From: Mycobacterium sp. 236(2023)
Lineage (GTDB): Bacteria; Actinomycetota; Actinomycetes; Mycobacteriales; Mycobacteriaceae
Length of the DNA stretch: 64,000 nucleotides
Direction of reading: 5' to 3'
Assembly: GCF_029623955.1 (NCBI RefSeq)
Contig: NZ_JARSBP010000002.1
Span: 682,001-746,000, forward strand
The translations under genes and the position numbers were made by a program. Shown here one piece after another: positions 51,342 through 60,516 of the stretch. Within the stretch, counting starts at the first letter, position 1. Each line of letters begins with the position of its first letter. Under the pieces are notes generated by a model. It was not told the origin of the DNA. It ran no database searches and saw only the letters and a list, made by a program, of their open reading frames with translations.

Positions 51342-52520
51342 ATGCCCACTGCCGCCCCATCGACATGCGTCGAAGAGGCGGTGCGCGGGCGCAGTACGGA
51401 CCTGGTCGCGTTGTCGCACGCGATTCACGCCGAGCCGGAGCTGGCGTTCGCCGAGCATCGCAGCTGCGCCAAGACCAAGGCGCTGGTCGCGGAGCGGGGT
51501 TTCGAGATCTCACCGGTCGCCGGACTGGACACCGCGTTCCGTGCCGTATTCGGCAGCGGACCGCTCGTCATCGGTGTCTGCGCCGAGTACGACGCGCTGC
51601 CCGGCATCGGGCACGCCTGCGGCCACAACATCATCGCGGCGTCGGCGGTCGGCACGGCGCTGGCGTTGGCGGAGGTCGCCGACGCACTCGGGTTGACGGT
51701 CGTGCTGCTCGGCACCCCGGCCGAGGAACTCGGCGGCGGCAAGGCGCTGATGCTCGACGCGGGCGCATTCGATGACATCGCGGCGTCGGTGATGCTGCAT
51801 CCGGGCCCCGTCGATATTGCCGCGGCGCGCTCGCTCGCGCTCTCAGAGGTGACGATCGGTTACACCGGCAGGGAGTCGCACGCCGCGGTCGCGCCGTATC
51901 TGGGTATCAACGCCGCCGACGCCGTCACGGTGACACAGGTGGCCATCGGTCTTCAGCGCCAGCAGTTGGCGCCCGGTCAGATGGTGCACGGCATCGTCAC
52001 CGACGGCGGTCAGGCCTCCAACGTCATCCCCGCCTACGCCGAGTTGCGTTACACGATGCGGGCGACGAACTCGGAGTCGTTGCGCGAGTTGGAATCTCGC
52101 ATGGCGGGGTGTTTCGCAGCGGGTGCTGTCGCGACGGGATGCGAGCACGTCGTCACCGAGACCGCGCCTGCCTACGCAGAGTTGTCACCCGATCCATGGC
52201 TTGCGGAGACGTTGCGCGCCGAGATGGTGCGCGTCGGCCGGACTCCGCTGCCTGCCGAGCTGGAGGCGACGTTGCCGTTGGGTAGCACGGACATGGGCAA
52301 CGTGACGCAGGTGATGCCCGGCATCCACCCGATCGTCGGGATCGACGCCGGCGGTGCGTCCATCCACCAGCCCGCGTTCACCGCTGCCGCGGTGTCAGAC
52401 AGCGCGGACGTCGCGGTCGTCGAAGGGGCCATCATGCTGGGCCGTACCGTGGTGGCGCTGGCGGAGTCCGACGTCGAGAGGAGCCGGGTGCTGGAGCAGT
52501 GGCAGAGGCGGGCCTCATGA
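51342..52520 (+). CDS. amiB1: M20-family amidohydrolase
   Basis: 392 residues. [27 protein letters not shown] (metal ligands) and [10 protein letters not shown] show an M20D metallopeptidase of the aminoacylase/AbgB type. The dimerisation domain with [18 protein letters not shown] is intact. Pairs with amiA1, whose start overlaps its stop (ATGA). Substrate probably an N-acyl amino acid or peptide. Confidence 0.9.
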   Translation: MPTAAPSTCVEEAVRGRSTDLVALSHAIHAEPELAFAEHRSCAKTKALVAERGFEISPVAGLDTAFRAVFGSGPLVIGVCAEYDALPGIGHACGHNIIAASAVGTALALAEVADALGLTVVLLGTPAEELGGGKALMLDAGAFDDIAASVMLHPGPVDIAAARSLALSEVTIGYTGRESHAAVAPYLGINAADAVTVTQVAIGLQRQQLAPGQMVHGIVTDGGQASNVIPAYAELRYTMRATNSESLRELESRMAGCFAAGAVATGCEHVVTETAPAYAELSPDPWLAETLRAEMVRVGRTPLPAELEATLPLGSTDMGNVTQVMPGIHPIVGIDAGGASIHQPAFTAAAVSDSADVAVVEGAIMLGRTVVALAESDVERSRVLEQWQRRAS

Positions 52521-53692
52521 GCGTGTTGAAGCATGCCGCCGCGCGCTGGTTGAGCGAACACTACGACGACCTCGTCGGGTGGCGCAGGCACATGCACCGG
52601 CATCCCGAGCTCGGGCGGCAGGAGTTCGCGACGACGCAGTTCGTCGCGTCGGTGCTCGCCGACGCGGGCCTCAACCCGAAGGTGCTGCCCGGCGGGACCG
52701 GCTTGACGTGTGACTTCGGGCCGGACGACGGTCCGCGGGTGGCGTTGCGTGCCGACATGGACGCCCTGCCGATGACCGAGCGCACAGGGTTGCCGTTCTC
52801 GTCGGAGGTGGCGGGCGCAGCGCATGCCTGCGGCCACGACGCCCACACCTCGGTGCTGCTGGGTGCGGCGATGGCGATGGCGTCGGAGGCCGAGCTGCCG
52901 GTCGGTGTGCGGCTGATCTTCCAGGCTGCCGAGGAGTTGATGCCCGGCGGTGCGATCGACGCGATCGAGGCGGGTGCGCTGAACGGGGTGTCGCGGATCT
53001 ATGCGCTGCACTGCGATCCACACCTGGCGGTGGGGCGCGTCGCGGTGAAGGCGGGTCCGATCACGTCGGCGGCCGATCACATCGAGGTGACGCTGCATTC
53101 GCCCGGTGGCCACACGTCGCGGCCGCATCTGACCGGCGATCTGGTCTACGGTCTCGGCACGCTGATCACCGGGGTTCCTGGGATCCTGTCGCGCCGGATC
53201 GATCCACGCAACAGCACCGTCATGGTGTGGGGTGCAGTGCACGCCGGTGTCGCGGCGAATGCGATACCGCAGACGGGCACGATGGCGGGCACCATCCGTA
53301 CTGCCAGCCGGGAGACCTGGCTGACTTTGGAAGATGTTGTGCAGGAAGCGATTTCGTCGTTGCTTGCGCCGCTGGGTATCGAGTATGTGGTGCAGTACCG
53401 CCGCGGGGTCCCGCCGGTGGTCAACGAGGAGATCTCCACCCGCATCATGACCCACGCCATCGAGGCGATCGGGCCCGACGTGCTCGCCGACACCCAGCAG
53501 TCCGGTGGTGGCGAGGACTTCTCCTGGTACCTCGAGGAGGTGCCCGGCGCGATGGCCCGCCTCGGTGTGTGGGACGGACGTGGCCCGCAGTTGGATCTGC
53601 ACCAGCCGACGTTTGATCTGGACGAGCGCGCGCTCGGTGTCGGGGTGCGGCTGCTGGTCAACCTGGTGGAGAACAGCGCCTCGGTCCTTTGA
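52517..53692 (+). CDS. amiA1: M20-family amidohydrolase
   Basis: 391 residues. HRHPELGRQEF, ALRADMDALPM, HACGHDAHTSVL and FQAAEELMPGGA are M20D metal-site motifs; SGGGEDFSWYLE supplies the last ligand. Related to the upstream amiB1 by ancient duplication. Coupled by a 4-bp overlap. Confidence 0.9.
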   Translation: MSVLKHAAARWLSEHYDDLVGWRRHMHRHPELGRQEFATTQFVASVLADAGLNPKVLPGGTGLTCDFGPDDGPRVALRADMDALPMTERTGLPFSSEVAGAAHACGHDAHTSVLLGAAMAMASEAELPVGVRLIFQAAEELMPGGAIDAIEAGALNGVSRIYALHCDPHLAVGRVAVKAGPITSAADHIEVTLHSPGGHTSRPHLTGDLVYGLGTLITGVPGILSRRIDPRNSTVMVWGAVHAGVAANAIPQTGTMAGTIRTASRETWLTLEDVVQEAISSLLAPLGIEYVVQYRRGVPPVVNEEISTRIMTHAIEAIGPDVLADTQQSGGGEDFSWYLEEVPGAMARLGVWDGRGPQLDLHQPTFDLDERALGVGVRLLVNLVENSASVL

Positions 53693-53697
53693 GGGGC

Positions 53698-54270
53698 TCA
53701 GCCCTGAGGCACGCACACTTCCAAAAACCGTTTCGTCAGATCGAGCAGAATTTTCTGCAACTCGGCGTCGTCCAGGTCGTCGATCATGGGGTCGCCGACG
53801 CAGCCGTGGATGCCGCCACTGAGCATCGACACCGCCACGCGCGTGGTCGCGTCAGGCTCGGGGCCGAGCAAGACGTCGGCGAGTCTGTCGCCGATGAGGC
53901 GGTACTCGTCGTGCCCCTCCAGCAGGTGATGCACCGTGGGGTCGCCGTAGAAGACGCTGGAAACTCGGCGGTGCCGGATGATCAGCTCGACCATGCCGCC
54001 CATCGTCACGCTGCGCCGCGTCTCGGTCGTCGGCAGCGTGTCGGCGATGCGCAGCAGGTGCTCGATGTCGTCGAACACCGGCTTCACCACGGCCAGCGCG
54101 ATGTCGTCCTTGGAGTGGAACTGGTAGTAGACGGCGGCCTTCGTCACCCCGAGGCGGTCGGCGATCATCTGCAGCGAGGTGCCACTGACGCCGTGATCGG
54201 AGAAAAGCTCGAGGGCAGCGTCGAGCACGCGCTCGCGCGCGAAGCCGCGCGTTGCCACCGGCTTGGCCAT
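53698..54270 (-). CDS. TetR-family regulator
   Basis: 190 residues. HTH region RERVLDAALELFSDHGVSG and MIADRLGVTKAAVYYQFHSK. ATG at 54270 follows AAGGGGG. It is divergent from the MmpL gene, about 190 bases away, and likely represses it. The ligand pocket is C-terminal and unremarkable. Confidence 0.88.
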   Translation of the reverse strand: MAKPVATRGFARERVLDAALELFSDHGVSGTSLQMIADRLGVTKAAVYYQFHSKDDIALAVVKPVFDDIEHLLRIADTLPTTETRRSVTMGGMVELIIRHRRVSSVFYGDPTVHHLLEGHDEYRLIGDRLADVLLGPEPDATTRVAVSMLSGGIHGCVGDPMIDDLDDAELQKILLDLTKRFLEVCVPQG

Positions 54271-54388
54271 GCCACCCCCTTCGCGCACCGATCCGCGGAA
54301 CTGTATCCCAGGTCACGCGGCCGGGTTGACGCTGTGGCAGATCACTAGTTAGTCGGACGGCTTGTGTGAAGTTAGCCGATTGGATAGG

Positions 54389-54401
54389 TTAGCTCTGCTA
54401 A
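54389..54401. promoter_or_regulatory. Small inverted repeat upstream of mmpL
   Basis: TTAGC-TCT-GCTAA lies in the TetR/MmpL gap, with further AGTTAGCC and TAGTTAGTC-like half-sites at 54347-54378. A TetR operator cluster is plausible. Confidence 0.4.
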
Positions 54402-54463
54402 ACGGATAATTCCTGTCGAACACGGCCCCGCCGTAACGACTTTCGACAAGAGGGGTCGACACG

Positions 54464-57343
54464 GTGCACGGGGCTTCGGTGACAGAGCAAGAGACCAAGC
54501 CGCACTTCTACGGCATCGCCCGCTTTATCCGACGAGCGTCCCTGCCGATCATCCTCATCTGGGTGGCTCTCGCCGCCTTCCTGAACATCGCCGTCCCGCA
54601 GCTCGAAGCCGTCGGCAAATTGCGGTCGGTGTCGATGAGCCCCGACGAGGCGCCGGCCGTGATCTCGATGGAGCGCATCGGCGCGGTGTTCGAGGAGTAC
54701 GAATCGAGCAGCTCGGCGATGATCGTGCTCGAAAGCGACGAGCCGCTCGGCGATGACGCGCGCGCCTACTACGCCCGGCTGATCGAGGCGCTGGAGTCCG
54801 ATTCCAAACACGTCGAGCATGTGCAGGACCTCTGGGGTGATCCGCTGACGGCCGCGGGCGTGCAGAGCGCTGATGCCAAGTCGATGTACTTCCAGGTCAA
54901 CCTCGCGGGCAACCAGGGCGAGGCGCTGGCCAACGAGTCGGTGGCCGCCGTCCAGCAGCTCGTCGCCGACAGCGAGCCTCCGGCAGGCGTGCAGGCCTAC
55001 GTGACCGGCGCCTCGGTGCTCGCCGCCGAACAGGAGACGGCGGGTACCGAAAGCCTGCGGATGGTCGAGGCGCTGACGTTCCTCGTCATCACGATCATGC
55101 TGGTGCTGTTCTTCCGCTCCATCGTGACGACGTTGCTGATTCTGGTCATGGTCGGCCTGAGCTTGATGACGGTCCGGGGTGCGGTCGCGTTCCTCGGCTT
55201 CCACGGCATCATCGGGCTGTCCACGTTTGCGACGAGCCTGCTCGTCACGCTGGCCATTGCGATCGCGGTGGACTACGCCATCTTCCTCATCGGCCGCTAT
55301 CAGGAGGCGAGGGGGAGCGGGCAGACGCGAGAAGCCGCCTACTACACGATGTTCGGCGGCAACGCGCACGTCATCGTCGGCTCCGGCCTGACCATCGCTG
55401 GCGCGACGTTCTGTCTGAGCTTCACGCGGCTGCCGTACTTCCAGACCCTCGGTGTGCCGCTGGCGCTGGGCATGCTGGTGCTGATCTGTGTGGCGATGAC
55501 GTTCGGACCCGCGGTAGTCGTCGTAGCGAGCCGGTTCGGGCTGCTGGAACCCAAGCGCGCCATGCGCGTTCGCGGCTGGCGCAAGATCGGTGCGGCCACG
55601 GTGCGCTGGCCGGGCGCCATCCTGGTGGCCAGCGTCGCGGTCTCGTTGATCGGCCTTCTTGCCCTGCCCGGCTACCAAACCAGTTACAACGATCGCAATT
55701 ATCTGCCGGCCGACATCGACTCCAATATCGGTTACGCGGCTGCCGAGAGGCACTTCTCACCGGCGCGGCTGAACCCCGAGATGTTGATGATCGAGTCCGA
55801 TCACGATCTGCGGAACTCGGCGGACTTCATCGTCATCGACAAGATCGCCAAAGCGCTGTTCGCGGTCGAGGGAATCGGCCGCGTGCAGACGATCACCCGA
55901 CCGGACGGGACGCCGATCGAGGGCACCACGATCCCGTACATCATGAGCCGCCAAGGCGGGACGCAGAAGCTCAACGAGAAGTACATGCTGGATCGGATGG
56001 ACGACATGTCCGTCCAGGCCGCATCGCTCGACAACACCATCGCGACGATGACAAAGATGATGTCGCTGATGGGGCAGATGTCGGAGATCACCAACAGCAT
56101 GGTGGCCAAGACCACGATCATGGCCGAGGACATCGCCCAATTACGGGACCACATCGCCGATCTCGACGATTTCATCCGCCCCATCCGTGCGTACTTCTAC
56201 TGGGAACCGCACTGCTACAACATCCCGGTCTGCAACTCGATGAGGTCCATCTTCGACCTGATCGACGGCACGAACCTGCTGACCGACAACGTGCAGGATC
56301 TCGTTCCCGAGCTGGAGCGCCTCGCCGCGACCATGCCCAAGCTGCTCGAACTGATGCCGTCGCAGATCGAATCGATGCGCTCGCAGCGCGACATGATGCT
56401 GACGATGCAGCAGACCCAGGGTGGGCAGCTCAAGGCGTCGGCCGAGATGAGCGGCGACGCCACCGACATGGGTGACGCGTTCAATGACGCGATGAACGCC
56501 GACACCTTCTACATGCCGCCGGAAGTGTTCCAGAACAAGGACTTTCAGAGCGGTCTGGAGCAGTTCATTTCGCCCAACGGCCATGCGGTGCGGTTCATCA
56601 TCGCCCACGAGGGCGATCCGCTGAGCCCCGACGGCATCGCGAAGATCGAAGCGCTCAAGACCGCGGCGAAAGAGGCGATCAAGGGCACGCCGCTGGAGGG
56701 GTCGACGATCTACCTGGGCGGCACGGCAGCCACCTTCAAGGACATGGCCGACGGCACCCAGTACGACCTCCTGATCGCCGGAATCGCCGCCATCGGACTG
56801 ATTTTCATCATCATGCTGATCTTGACGCGGGCTGTGGTGGCTGCCGCGGTGATCGTCGGCACGGTGGTGCTCTCGCTGGGTGCGTCGTTCGGGCTGTCGG
56901 TGCTCGTGTGGCAGCACCTGGTGGGTATCGAGTTGCACTGGATGGTGTTACCGATGGCGGTGATCATCCTGTTGGCCGTCGGCGCGGACTACAACCTGCT
57001 GGTGGTGTCGCGCCTCAAAGAAGAGGTCCACGCCGGTCTGCACACAGGCTTGATCCGCACGATGGGCGGCAGCGGTTCGGTGGTGACCGCGGCGGGCATG
57101 GTTTTCGCGCTGACGATGATGACGATGGCGGTCAGCGACCTGACGATCATGGGTCAGGTCGGTACGACCATCGGCATGGGTCTGATCTTCGACACCTTGG
57201 TGATCCGGTCGTTCATGACACCGTCCATCGCGGCGATGCTCGGTCGGTGGTTCTGGTGGCCGCAGAAGGTGCGGCTGAGGCCGCGCCCGGTGCCGTGGGG
57301 TTCAGGGGGACTCGCACCGCGAGCGCGCGTGTCTGAACAGTGA
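54464..57343 (+). CDS. MmpL-family (MmpL4/5 branch) RND transporter
   Basis: 959 residues, 12 helices with two periplasmic domains; the second domain has a long helical hairpin (about 520-700). Proton-relay Asp-Tyr pairs are [10 protein letters not shown] (270-271) and [10 protein letters not shown] (842-843). [21 protein letters not shown] starts it. GTG at 54464 follows AGAGGGG. No mmpS gene lies next to it, unlike most MmpL4/5 loci. Exports a lipid, siderophore or drug across the inner membrane. Its last codons are supplied by the palindromic repeat. Confidence 0.9.
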   Translation: MHGASVTEQETKPHFYGIARFIRRASLPIILIWVALAAFLNIAVPQLEAVGKLRSVSMSPDEAPAVISMERIGAVFEEYESSSSAMIVLESDEPLGDDARAYYARLIEALESDSKHVEHVQDLWGDPLTAAGVQSADAKSMYFQVNLAGNQGEALANESVAAVQQLVADSEPPAGVQAYVTGASVLAAEQETAGTESLRMVEALTFLVITIMLVLFFRSIVTTLLILVMVGLSLMTVRGAVAFLGFHGIIGLSTFATSLLVTLAIAIAVDYAIFLIGRYQEARGSGQTREAAYYTMFGGNAHVIVGSGLTIAGATFCLSFTRLPYFQTLGVPLALGMLVLICVAMTFGPAVVVVASRFGLLEPKRAMRVRGWRKIGAATVRWPGAILVASVAVSLIGLLALPGYQTSYNDRNYLPADIDSNIGYAAAERHFSPARLNPEMLMIESDHDLRNSADFIVIDKIAKALFAVEGIGRVQTITRPDGTPIEGTTIPYIMSRQGGTQKLNEKYMLDRMDDMSVQAASLDNTIATMTKMMSLMGQMSEITNSMVAKTTIMAEDIAQLRDHIADLDDFIRPIRAYFYWEPHCYNIPVCNSMRSIFDLIDGTNLLTDNVQDLVPELERLAATMPKLLELMPSQIESMRSQRDMMLTMQQTQGGQLKASAEMSGDATDMGDAFNDAMNADTFYMPPEVFQNKDFQSGLEQFISPNGHAVRFIIAHEGDPLSPDGIAKIEALKTAAKEAIKGTPLEGSTIYLGGTAATFKDMADGTQYDLLIAGIAAIGLIFIIMLILTRAVVAAAVIVGTVVLSLGASFGLSVLVWQHLVGIELHWMVLPMAVIILLAVGADYNLLVVSRLKEEVHAGLHTGLIRTMGGSGSVVTAAGMVFALTMMTMAVSDLTIMGQVGTTIGMGLIFDTLVIRSFMTPSIAAMLGRWFWWPQKVRLRPRPVPWGSGGLAPRARVSEQ

Positions 57344-57380
57344 CGCGCCGCATCTAACGGCATCTCACGCCCGCTCGCGG
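57314..57380 (+). repeat. Palindromic intergenic repeat, copy 2
   Basis: Same 22-base opening block as copies 1 and 3, then a GGCAT and a right arm CCCGCTCGCGG. It overlaps the last 30 bases of the MmpL gene, so it encodes its C-terminal [10 protein letters not shown]. Same orientation as copy 1 and inverted relative to copy 3. Confidence 0.7.
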
Positions 57381-57468
57381 CCCGCGAGTTATGCACAAAC
57401 GCTCGTTCATCCCCAGACGGACCCATCGGCGCTAGCTGACATCACTTCGTCGTCGCAGCATCGACGTC

Positions 57469-58356
57469 ATGAACGACGAACTCCGACAGCTTTTTCGGGC
57501 GCAGGGTGGAGTCGCGACCAGCGGCCAGATCCTCGACCGAATGCCACGGCGGGCCTTCGAGCGGGCAGTGAAAACCGGTGTGCTGGAACGGCTTTGGCAA
57601 GGAATCTATTGCGTGGGTGAGCCGAACGACGAGATGCGTCTGCGCGGCCTGGACCTGTCGGCGGGGAAGCGGGTCGCGGTGTGCCTCGGCACGGCGGCGG
57701 CGATGTACGGGTTCGACACCGAGGGACCTGCTGACCTGCATGTGCTCAACCCGCCCGGGTGCGCTTTGCGCGACGCGGACGGGCTCGTCGTGCACCGCCG
57801 CGACGGCGCGCCGCTGGTCCTCGTCGACGGTCGTCGGGCTACGTCGCCGGCGTGGACGGCGATCGAAGTGGCTCGCAGCGTGCGACGGCCGCGCGCGTTG
57901 GCCACTCTCGACGCCGCGCTGCGCAGCCAGACGTGCTGCCTGCCGGATCTCTGGCGCGCAGCCCTGGAGCAGAAAGGCCGCCGCGGCATCGTCGCGGTGC
58001 GCAACCTGCTGCCGATCGCCGACCCACGGGCCGAGTCTCCGGGCGAGAGTATGGCGCGCCTGGCGATGCTCGACGGCGGTTTGCCTGTCCCGGAGTTGCA
58101 GTACGAGGTCATCGACGGGAACGGCGACCTGCGCCGGCTCGACTTCGCCTGGCCGGACCGCGGTGTCGCTGCGGAGTACGACGGTGTCGATTGGCACTCG
58201 GACCCGGACGCCCTCAAGCGTGACCGGCAGCGTCAGGCCGCGTTGATGGCCGTGGGACTCACCGTCATCTCGATCGTGGCGGACGACCTGAGAGACGGAG
58301 GTTGGGAGATGGCGGGCCGCATCGGTGAGCAGTTGCGCAGCGCTCGCGCGGCGTGA
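57469..58356 (+). CDS. AbiEi-like N-terminus fused to DUF559/Vsr-like nuclease domain
   Basis: 295 residues. The N-terminal winged-helix region (RAQGGVATSGQILDRMPRRA then LERLWQGIYCVG) matches the AbiEi-family antitoxin domain; the C-terminal part RLDFAWPDRGVAAEYDGVDWH with SDPDALKRDRQRQ and a final LTVISIVADDL fits the DUF559/very-short-patch endonuclease-like fold, with Asp and Glu at the expected positions. No AbiEii partner nearby. It is flanked by inverted palindromic repeats. Confidence 0.8.
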   Translation: MNDELRQLFRAQGGVATSGQILDRMPRRAFERAVKTGVLERLWQGIYCVGEPNDEMRLRGLDLSAGKRVAVCLGTAAAMYGFDTEGPADLHVLNPPGCALRDADGLVVHRRDGAPLVLVDGRRATSPAWTAIEVARSVRRPRALATLDAALRSQTCCLPDLWRAALEQKGRRGIVAVRNLLPIADPRAESPGESMARLAMLDGGLPVPELQYEVIDGNGDLRRLDFAWPDRGVAAEYDGVDWHSDPDALKRDRQRQAALMAVGLTVISIVADDLRDGGWEMAGRIGEQLRSARAA

Positions 58357-58417
58357 GCGAGCGCGAGATGCCAGATATCGCAGCGCGGCGGCGTGCAGAC
58401 ACGCGCGCTCGCGGTGC
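58356..58417 (-). repeat. Palindromic intergenic repeat, copy 3 (inverted)
   Basis: Read on the minus strand it opens with the same 22-base block as copies 1 and 2 and has GGCAT and GCGCTCGC in the second half. It begins at the stop of the AbiEi/DUF559 gene. Confidence 0.7.
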
Positions 58418-58429
58418 CGACTGAACCCG

Positions 58430-58903
58430 CTACGAGCCGGGGCCCACGTTGCCTGCTGGGCGGGTGCGCAGATCGTGCACGTATTCGGCAGGGGCGCCGG
58501 CGATTTCAGCGGCTTCAGCCATCACGCCGAGATAGCGCGCTGACGGGATTCCGCCCTCCCACGCGTCGAGGACATACAGCCACGCCAGCACGGGATCGGT
58601 CGTCGTATCCGACGACGTGCGGTGCACCCGGCAGCGGATCTTCTTGTGGAATCCGAGCTCGGAACCTTCCCAGCGGTCGAGACTCTCCTCGTCTTCCTTG
58701 GTCATGTCGTACAGCACGACGAACACGCTCGACGTCGGGTCCTCGACGATCGTGGCCAGCGCGCCCTCCCAGCCGATGTCGGCGCCGCCGAACGTCAGCC
58801 GCCACCCGTGCAGCCAGCCCGTCCCCGCCATCGGGGAGTGCGGAGCCCGCTCCAGCATCTGCTCGGGATGCATATTCGAGCCGTAGGCGGCGTAGATCGG
58901 CAC
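58430..58903 (-). CDS. Gamma-glutamylcyclotransferase-fold protein
   Basis: 157 residues. YAAYGSNMHPEQM is the substrate-binding YGSN loop; GSELGFHKKIRCRV includes the expected Glu, and the barrel continues to LDAWEGGIPSARYLG. GTG start at 58903. The gene at this place in M. tuberculosis is Rv3304. Predicted to release 5-oxoproline from gamma-glutamyl substrates; specificity unknown. Confidence 0.85.
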   Translation of the reverse strand: MPIYAAYGSNMHPEQMLERAPHSPMAGTGWLHGWRLTFGGADIGWEGALATIVEDPTSSVFVVLYDMTKEDEESLDRWEGSELGFHKKIRCRVHRTSSDTTTDPVLAWLYVLDAWEGGIPSARYLGVMAEAAEIAGAPAEYVHDLRTRPAGNVGPGS

Positions 58904-58997
58904 GCGAGAAGCTTAAACGCATCGTGTTGAGACGGCTGCCATCCGGCGGTACCGACGCTTGGGGGCCATCGTCACCTCGGTGCCTTAGGTTGGAACA

Positions 58998-60413
58998 GTG
59001 GTAACGCGCATCGTCATCATCGGCGGAGGACCGGCTGGATACGAGGCGGCGCTGGTGGCGGCCGCCCGGGGACGTGACGTCACCCAGGTGACGGTCGTCG
59101 ACGAGGACGGGCTCGGCGGCGCCTGCGTTCTCTATGACTGCGTGCCGTCGAAGACGCTGATCGCCTCGACGGGTGTTCGCACGGAATTGCGCCGCGCCGG
59201 TGGCATGGGCTTCGACATCGACATCGACGCCGCCAAGATCGAGCTGCCCAAGATCAACAACCGGGCCAAGACGCTGGCCGCCTCGCAGTCCGCCGACATC
59301 GGCAGCCAGCTGCTCAACCAGGGCGTGACGATCATCGGCGGCCGCGGCGAGTTGGTCGACGACGTCCCCGGTATGGCACACCACCGCGTGAAGGTCACCA
59401 CCGCGGACGGCAAGGTGGGAGTCCTCAAAGCCGACGTCGTGCTCATTGCCACCGGTGCGCAGCCGCGGGTGCTGCCGCATGCGGTCCCCGACGGCGAGCG
59501 GATCCTGACGTGGCGCCAGCTCTACGAACTCAACGAGCTGCCGACGCACCTGATCATCGTCGGCTCCGGCGTGACGGGTGCGGAGTTCTGCAACGCCTAC
59601 ACCGAGCTCGGTGTGACGGTGACGGTGGTGGCCAGCCGCGATCAGATCCTGCCGCACGAGGACTCCGATGCGGCCGCGGTTCTCGAGCAGGTTTTCGAGC
59701 AGCGGGGCGTGACGTTGGTCAAGAACGCGCGTGCGGACTCCGTGACGCGCACCGACACCGGTGTCCGCGTCGCGATCGCCGATGGACGTGTCATCGACGG
59801 CAGTCACGCCCTGATGACCGTCGGGTCGGTGCCCAACACGTCGGGGCTGGGGCTCGACCGCGTCGGCGTCGAGCTCAAACCGGGCGGCTATATCCCGGTC
59901 GACCGGGTGTCGCGCACTCCCGCCCCCGGCATCTATGCCGCCGGTGACTGCACCGGGCTGCTGCCGCTGGCGTCGGTGGCCGCCATGCAGGGCCGCATCG
60001 CGATGTACCACGCGCTCGGCGAGGGGGTGTCGCCGATCCGGTTGCGCACGGTTGCGGCGGCGACGTTCACCCGCCCCGAGATCGGCGCCGTCGGCATCCC
60101 GCAGTCGGCGATCGACGACGGCAGTGTGCCCGCTCGGACCTTGATGTTGCCGCTGAGCACGAACGCACGCGCGAAGATGTCGCTGCTGCAGCACGGCTTC
60201 GTGAAGATCTTCTGCCGGCCGGCGACGGGCGTCGTGATCGGCGGCGTCGTGGTCGCGCCCATCGCCTCGGAGCTGATCCTGCCGATCGCGCTGGCGGTGC
60301 AGAACAACCTGTCGGTGACCGACCTGGCGCAGACGCTGTCGGTGTATCCGTCGTTGTCGGGGTCCATCGTGGAGGCTGCCCGCCGGTTGATGGCCCACGA
60401 CGATCTCGACTAG
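58998..60413 (+). CDS. lpdA: LpdA-type NAD(P)H quinone reductase/flavoprotein disulfide reductase
   Basis: 471 residues. FAD motif IIGGGPAGYEAAL, NAD motif IIVGSGVTGAEF, second FAD motif GIYAAGDCTG. The redox region reads GGACVLYDCVPSK with both Cys43 and Cys48. The C-terminal His-Glu pair of true dihydrolipoamide dehydrogenases is not evident (VYPSLSGSIVEA instead). Matches Rv3303c, which reduces quinones. Confidence 0.92.
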   Translation: MVTRIVIIGGGPAGYEAALVAAARGRDVTQVTVVDEDGLGGACVLYDCVPSKTLIASTGVRTELRRAGGMGFDIDIDAAKIELPKINNRAKTLAASQSADIGSQLLNQGVTIIGGRGELVDDVPGMAHHRVKVTTADGKVGVLKADVVLIATGAQPRVLPHAVPDGERILTWRQLYELNELPTHLIIVGSGVTGAEFCNAYTELGVTVTVVASRDQILPHEDSDAAAVLEQVFEQRGVTLVKNARADSVTRTDTGVRVAIADGRVIDGSHALMTVGSVPNTSGLGLDRVGVELKPGGYIPVDRVSRTPAPGIYAAGDCTGLLPLASVAAMQGRIAMYHALGEGVSPIRLRTVAAATFTRPEIGAVGIPQSAIDDGSVPARTLMLPLSTNARAKMSLLQHGFVKIFCRPATGVVIGGVVVAPIASELILPIALAVQNNLSVTDLAQTLSVYPSLSGSIVEAARRLMAHDDLD

Positions 60414-60516
60414 CCGGTTGTCCGGTTTCGGTACCTGCTTCCTCGCCGCCCGATCGTCATCCGGCTAGCCTGGGAACGGCAATCCGTACTGACGAGTAAC
60501 CGAGGAGTCGGCCAGC

